DNA of 36,847 nucleotides from an uncultured beta proteobacterium. Lineage in GTDB: Bacteria > Pseudomonadota > Gammaproteobacteria > Burkholderiales > Burkholderiaceae_C. The position numbers and the translations under genes were made by a program. Below are positions 34,650 through 36,847 of the stretch, one piece after another (the stretch's first letter is position 1; each line of letters starts with the position of its first letter). The notes below the pieces were generated by a model that worked only from the letters and a program-made list of their open reading frames with translations, had not been told where the DNA came from and did no database searches. The stretch lies in assembly GCA_903928635.1 (NCBI GenBank), contig CAIYRQ010000059.1:1-36847 (forward strand). The letters are read 5' to 3'.

Positions 34650-35848
34650 AAACCATTGCTCTGTCCTGGCGCTATCTGTGGTCCCGCCCAATGGGAGCAG
34701 CCCTGAACGTCCTGCTACTCAGTCTTGGCCTGGCATCCATCACATTCCTATTGCTTGTCAGCTTCCAACTGGACAAGGCGTTTGACAAGGACCTGGCCGG
34801 TATTGATGTGGTCGTTGGTGCCAAGGGCAGCCCGATGCAATTGATTCTTTGCGGTGTGTTTCACATTGACGTTCCACCGGGCAACATCCCGCTCAAAGCG
34901 GTGAAAGCCCTTAAAGACAACCCGTTGGTTGCCTCCGTCATCCCAATCAGCCTCGGTGATAACTTCCGGGGCTTTCGCATCGTTGGAACGTCTCCTGAAT
35001 ATATTAAGCACTATGGGGCTACCCTTGACCAAGGCGGGTTGTGGGACAAACCAATGCAAGTGGTTGTTGGAGCCACGGTTGCCAAGAAGCTAGGCATTCA
35101 GGTGGGCAATACATTTGTGGGATCCCACGGTCTAGGTGCAGGCGGTCATTTGCACGGTGACAACCCATACACCGTCGTTGGCATCTTGCAACCCAGCGGT
35201 ACCGTTATTGATCGGCTTATCGTGACCGATACCGCGTCGGTCTGGAAAGTGCACGAGGATTACACCGCCGTGGACGACGAAGACCGCAAGATCATGGAAG
35301 ACGAGCGCGAAGTCACCATGGCCCTCATTCAATATAAAACCCCGTTGGCAGCGATGAGCTTCCCCCGAATGGTGAACACCACGACAGAAATGCAAGCTGC
35401 TGCGCCTGCGGTTGAAATATCCAGACTTTTGAATATGCTGGGCATTGGGACCGATGTCCTCCGAGCCTTTGCAGGCGTTCTTCTTTTGACAGCGGGCTTG
35501 AGCGTATTTATTGCACTTTGGAACGCGGTGCGCGAACGGCGAGCAGACCTGGCGCTGTTGCGTATGCTGGGCGCACCGCCTGCCAAGATTGCAGCATTAC
35601 TCATGGGCGAGGCTCTGTGGCTGGGCGTGATGTCCGCAATCTTTGGCGTTGCCGGTGGTCAAGCGTTAACCGCTTTGATTGGCTGGATGCTGCAACTGGA
35701 CAACTCCCTGCTGATTGGCGGATTGGTCTGGCCTGCAGAACTTCTTTGGGTGCCTGCTTTGGCGTGCGGTATTTCTCTGGCTGCGGCCATCTTGCCCGCC
35801 TTCGGTGCATATCGTGTCAGTGTTTTGGAACTACTTCAATCAAGGTGA
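34646..35848 (+). CDS. FtsX/MacB-like ABC transporter permease
   Basis: A 400-aa inner-membrane protein with the four-helix FtsX layout: one N-terminal helix (AALNVLLLSLGLASITFLLLV), a periplasmic domain of about 230 residues, and three C-terminal helices (LRAFAGVLLLTAGLSVFIALW, ALWLGVMSAIFGVAGGQALTALI, LLWVPALACGISLAAAILPAF). The periplasmic part includes the MacB-like start DVVVGAKGSPMQLIL and a His/Gly-rich segment SHGLGAGGHLHGDN that could touch metal. It overlaps the ATPase gene by 4 bp (ATGA) and forms one complex with it. Such pairs move lipoproteins, peptides or ligands rather than small ions. Confidence 0.9.
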   Translation: MKTIALSWRYLWSRPMGAALNVLLLSLGLASITFLLLVSFQLDKAFDKDLAGIDVVVGAKGSPMQLILCGVFHIDVPPGNIPLKAVKALKDNPLVASVIPISLGDNFRGFRIVGTSPEYIKHYGATLDQGGLWDKPMQVVVGATVAKKLGIQVGNTFVGSHGLGAGGHLHGDNPYTVVGILQPSGTVIDRLIVTDTASVWKVHEDYTAVDDEDRKIMEDEREVTMALIQYKTPLAAMSFPRMVNTTTEMQAAAPAVEISRLLNMLGIGTDVLRAFAGVLLLTAGLSVFIALWNAVRERRADLALLRMLGAPPAKIAALLMGEALWLGVMSAIFGVAGGQALTALIGWMLQLDNSLLIGGLVWPAELLWVPALACGISLAAAILPAFGAYRVSVLELLQSR

Positions 35849-35852
35849 ATCT

Positions 35853-36095
35853 ATGAAAACATGGTTTGTGGCTTTTACTTCTCTGGCATTGACTGCTCTG
35901 GTGTACGCGGCTGATGTGCCGAAGTTGAACCAGGAAACATTGGATGACATTGCCAAGCACGAGAAGATCGCTGCGGCGCACACTGAGGCGGCGAAGTGTT
36001 TACGCGCAGGTAAGCCCGATGAGGTGTGCGAAGGCGCATTGCTGCAAGCCTGCAAGGGTGTCGCAATTGGCAAATTCTGCGGAATGAAACATTGA
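35853..36095 (+). CDS. Small four-cysteine periplasmic protein
   Basis: An 80-aa precursor with a signal peptide (MKTWFVAFTSLALTALVYA, predicted cleavage before AD). The mature part of about 61 residues has cysteines at 49, 59, 67 and 76 and histidines at 36, 43 and 80, in a helical context (AAAHTEAAKCLRAGK). They could form two disulfides or bind metal. Related exported proteins, as I remember them, occur beside zinc-regulated transport genes, so a metallochaperone role is plausible but unproven. The ribosome binding site AAGGTGAA overlaps the permease stop. Confidence 0.7.
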   Translation: MKTWFVAFTSLALTALVYAADVPKLNQETLDDIAKHEKIAAAHTEAAKCLRAGKPDEVCEGALLQACKGVAIGKFCGMKH

Positions 36096-36123
36096 CCCAA
36101 CTACTAACCCAAAGGGGAATTTC

Positions 36124-36639
36124 ATGAAACTCGGCAAAATAATTGGTTCCCTATTGCTTCTATCAACCTTTGGTGCAAGTCACGCTCAACTGAGTTCGCC
36201 GGTGGGCGACGGAGCCATACCGATGGGTACAGGCGCTGGACACTACGGTGCCAACTCACCTTTTGCACCGATAGAGGCCCGTGCCGATGTCTTGCATTGG
36301 TCCGTTCTGACGAACGTAAAGACCAAGGTTGAGAAAAATGCAGTGATTCCGGTATACCCCAGCACGATCACGGCCTTGGATCAGAAGAGTCAGCGCGTGC
36401 AAGGCTACATGATGCCTTTGGATCCAGGCGAGAAACAGAAGCACTTTTTGTTAAGTTCTGTTCCCTTGACCTGTGCTTTCTGCGTTCCTGGTGGACCCGA
36501 AAGCATGGTGGAAGTCAAGACAAAATCGCCAGTGAAGTATTCCATGGAGGTGGTGGTGGTTGAGGGTCAGTTCGCAGTATTGAAGAACGACCCCTATGGT
36601 CTGTACTATCGAATGACTGACGCAGTTGCTGTCAAGTAA
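36124..36639 (+). CDS. DUF3299 exported protein
   Basis: A 171-aa protein with a signal peptide cleaved after SHA (residue 21). The core QRVQGYMMPLDPGEKQKHFLLSSVPLTCAFCVPGGPESMVEV is characteristic of DUF3299, a family of secreted proteins of unknown role often linked to zinc-responsive operons. CAFC with nearby HF could bind metal. AAGGGGAATTTC precedes the ATG. It is the last gene of the regulator-ABC-cysteine protein cluster; no terminator was found after it. Confidence 0.88.
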   Translation: MKLGKIIGSLLLLSTFGASHAQLSSPVGDGAIPMGTGAGHYGANSPFAPIEARADVLHWSVLTNVKTKVEKNAVIPVYPSTITALDQKSQRVQGYMMPLDPGEKQKHFLLSSVPLTCAFCVPGGPESMVEVKTKSPVKYSMEVVVVEGQFAVLKNDPYGLYYRMTDAVAVK

Positions 36640-36721
36640 TCGCAACGTGAACATTCAGCGCAAGAATTAGACAGCCAGATAGCTGCCATTCACCAATACC
36701 TGCAAACAGCCCATTGCCGAC

Positions 36722-36847
36722 CTAAAACGGCACATCCTCATTATCAATATTTGCTGACCGGGATGGCGTTTTGACGGTGCGATCCAGGCGCGCAGCCTGC
36801 TGAATCTTCTGCGCGTAGCCGTCCACAACCAGATCCCTCAGATCATC
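36722..36847 (-). CDS. C-terminal fragment of a minus-strand protein with SSB-like acidic tip
   Basis: The minus strand is open from the window edge to a TAG at 36722-36724, encoding 41 residues, DDLRDLVVDGYAQKIQQAARL... and ending NIDNEDVPF. The tail resembles the acidic, phenylalanine-terminated tip of single-strand DNA binding proteins, which recruits replication and repair partners. The body does not look like SSB, so it may be another DNA-metabolism protein. The rest is outside the window. Confidence 0.45.
   Translation of the reverse strand, partial: DDLRDLVVDGYAQKIQQAARLDRTVKTPSRSANIDNEDVPF

Noticed and set aside
24039-36847. Search for attR, a direct repeat of the tRNA-Arg 3' end
   Set aside because: No stretch matching the tRNA 3' half was found by eye in the remainder of the window.

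Overview
The window reads as the chromosome of a betaproteobacterium, most likely order Burkholderiales and family Comamonadaceae (Rhodoferax/Polaromonas/Acidovorax-like). This rests on protein sequence character and gene order: a tuf-rpsJ-rplC...rpsQ run that stops after rpsQ, an EIIA(Man)-HPr-EI partial phosphotransferase set, DUF493-lipB-lipA, and a complete atpIBEFHAGDC operon. No database search was possible, so the genus is inference.

Region 1 (1-5790) is translation machinery on the + strand: the 3' end of tuf, then rpsJ, rplC, rplD, rplW, rplB, rpsS, rplV, rpsC, rplP, rpmC and rpsQ, closed by a strong terminator. rpsJ is set apart from rplC by a perfect 11-bp hairpin, a promoter-like site and a structured leader of about 115 nt. 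The leader looks like a possible ribosomal-protein autoregulatory RNA.

Region 2 (5824-14447) is mixed housekeeping: a Prx5-type peroxiredoxin, a GNAT acetyltransferase (-), a small putative lipoprotein, an MFS transporter and the PTS genes EIIA/HPr/EI. On the minus strand follow an aldo/keto reductase and the lipoate pair lipB-lipA with a DUF493 protein. Region 3 (14595-21702) is the full F1Fo ATP synthase operon with its own terminator. Region 4 (21747-24038) holds a YheT-like hydrolase, an uncharacterised protein, a membrane-anchored cytochrome c (-) and tRNA-Arg(CCG).

Region 5 (24039 to at least about 32500) is an integrated element whose tyrosine recombinase gene lies directly downstream of the tRNA-Arg 3' end. 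It carries a gene of unknown function, an AlpA-like regulator, a small cysteine-containing ORF, and a large AEP-primase/PriCT/P-loop ATPase protein. After these come a 71-bp symmetric array of six TTCAC/GTGAA boxes, an unknown protein, two HGG-STGP zinc-finger-like small proteins (the second apparently frameshifted), a frameshifted exported small protein and an IHF-beta paralogue. No capsid, tail, terminase or conjugation genes were recognised, so it resembles a phage-satellite or plasmid-like integrative element. No duplicate of the tRNA end was found downstream, so the right border is unknown.

Region 6 (32607-36639) looks like a metal (probably zinc) homeostasis module. A ZIP transporter is divergent from a Fur/Zur-family regulator. 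The regulator is tightly coupled to a LolD/MacB-type ABC ATPase and an FtsX-like permease, followed by an 80-aa four-cysteine exported protein and an exported DUF3299 protein. A 40-bp nested palindrome sits in the divergent promoter region and is the obvious candidate operator. The last bases contain the C-terminus of a minus-strand protein ending in an SSB-like acidic tip (DNEDVPF), hinting that mobile or replication DNA continues past the window.
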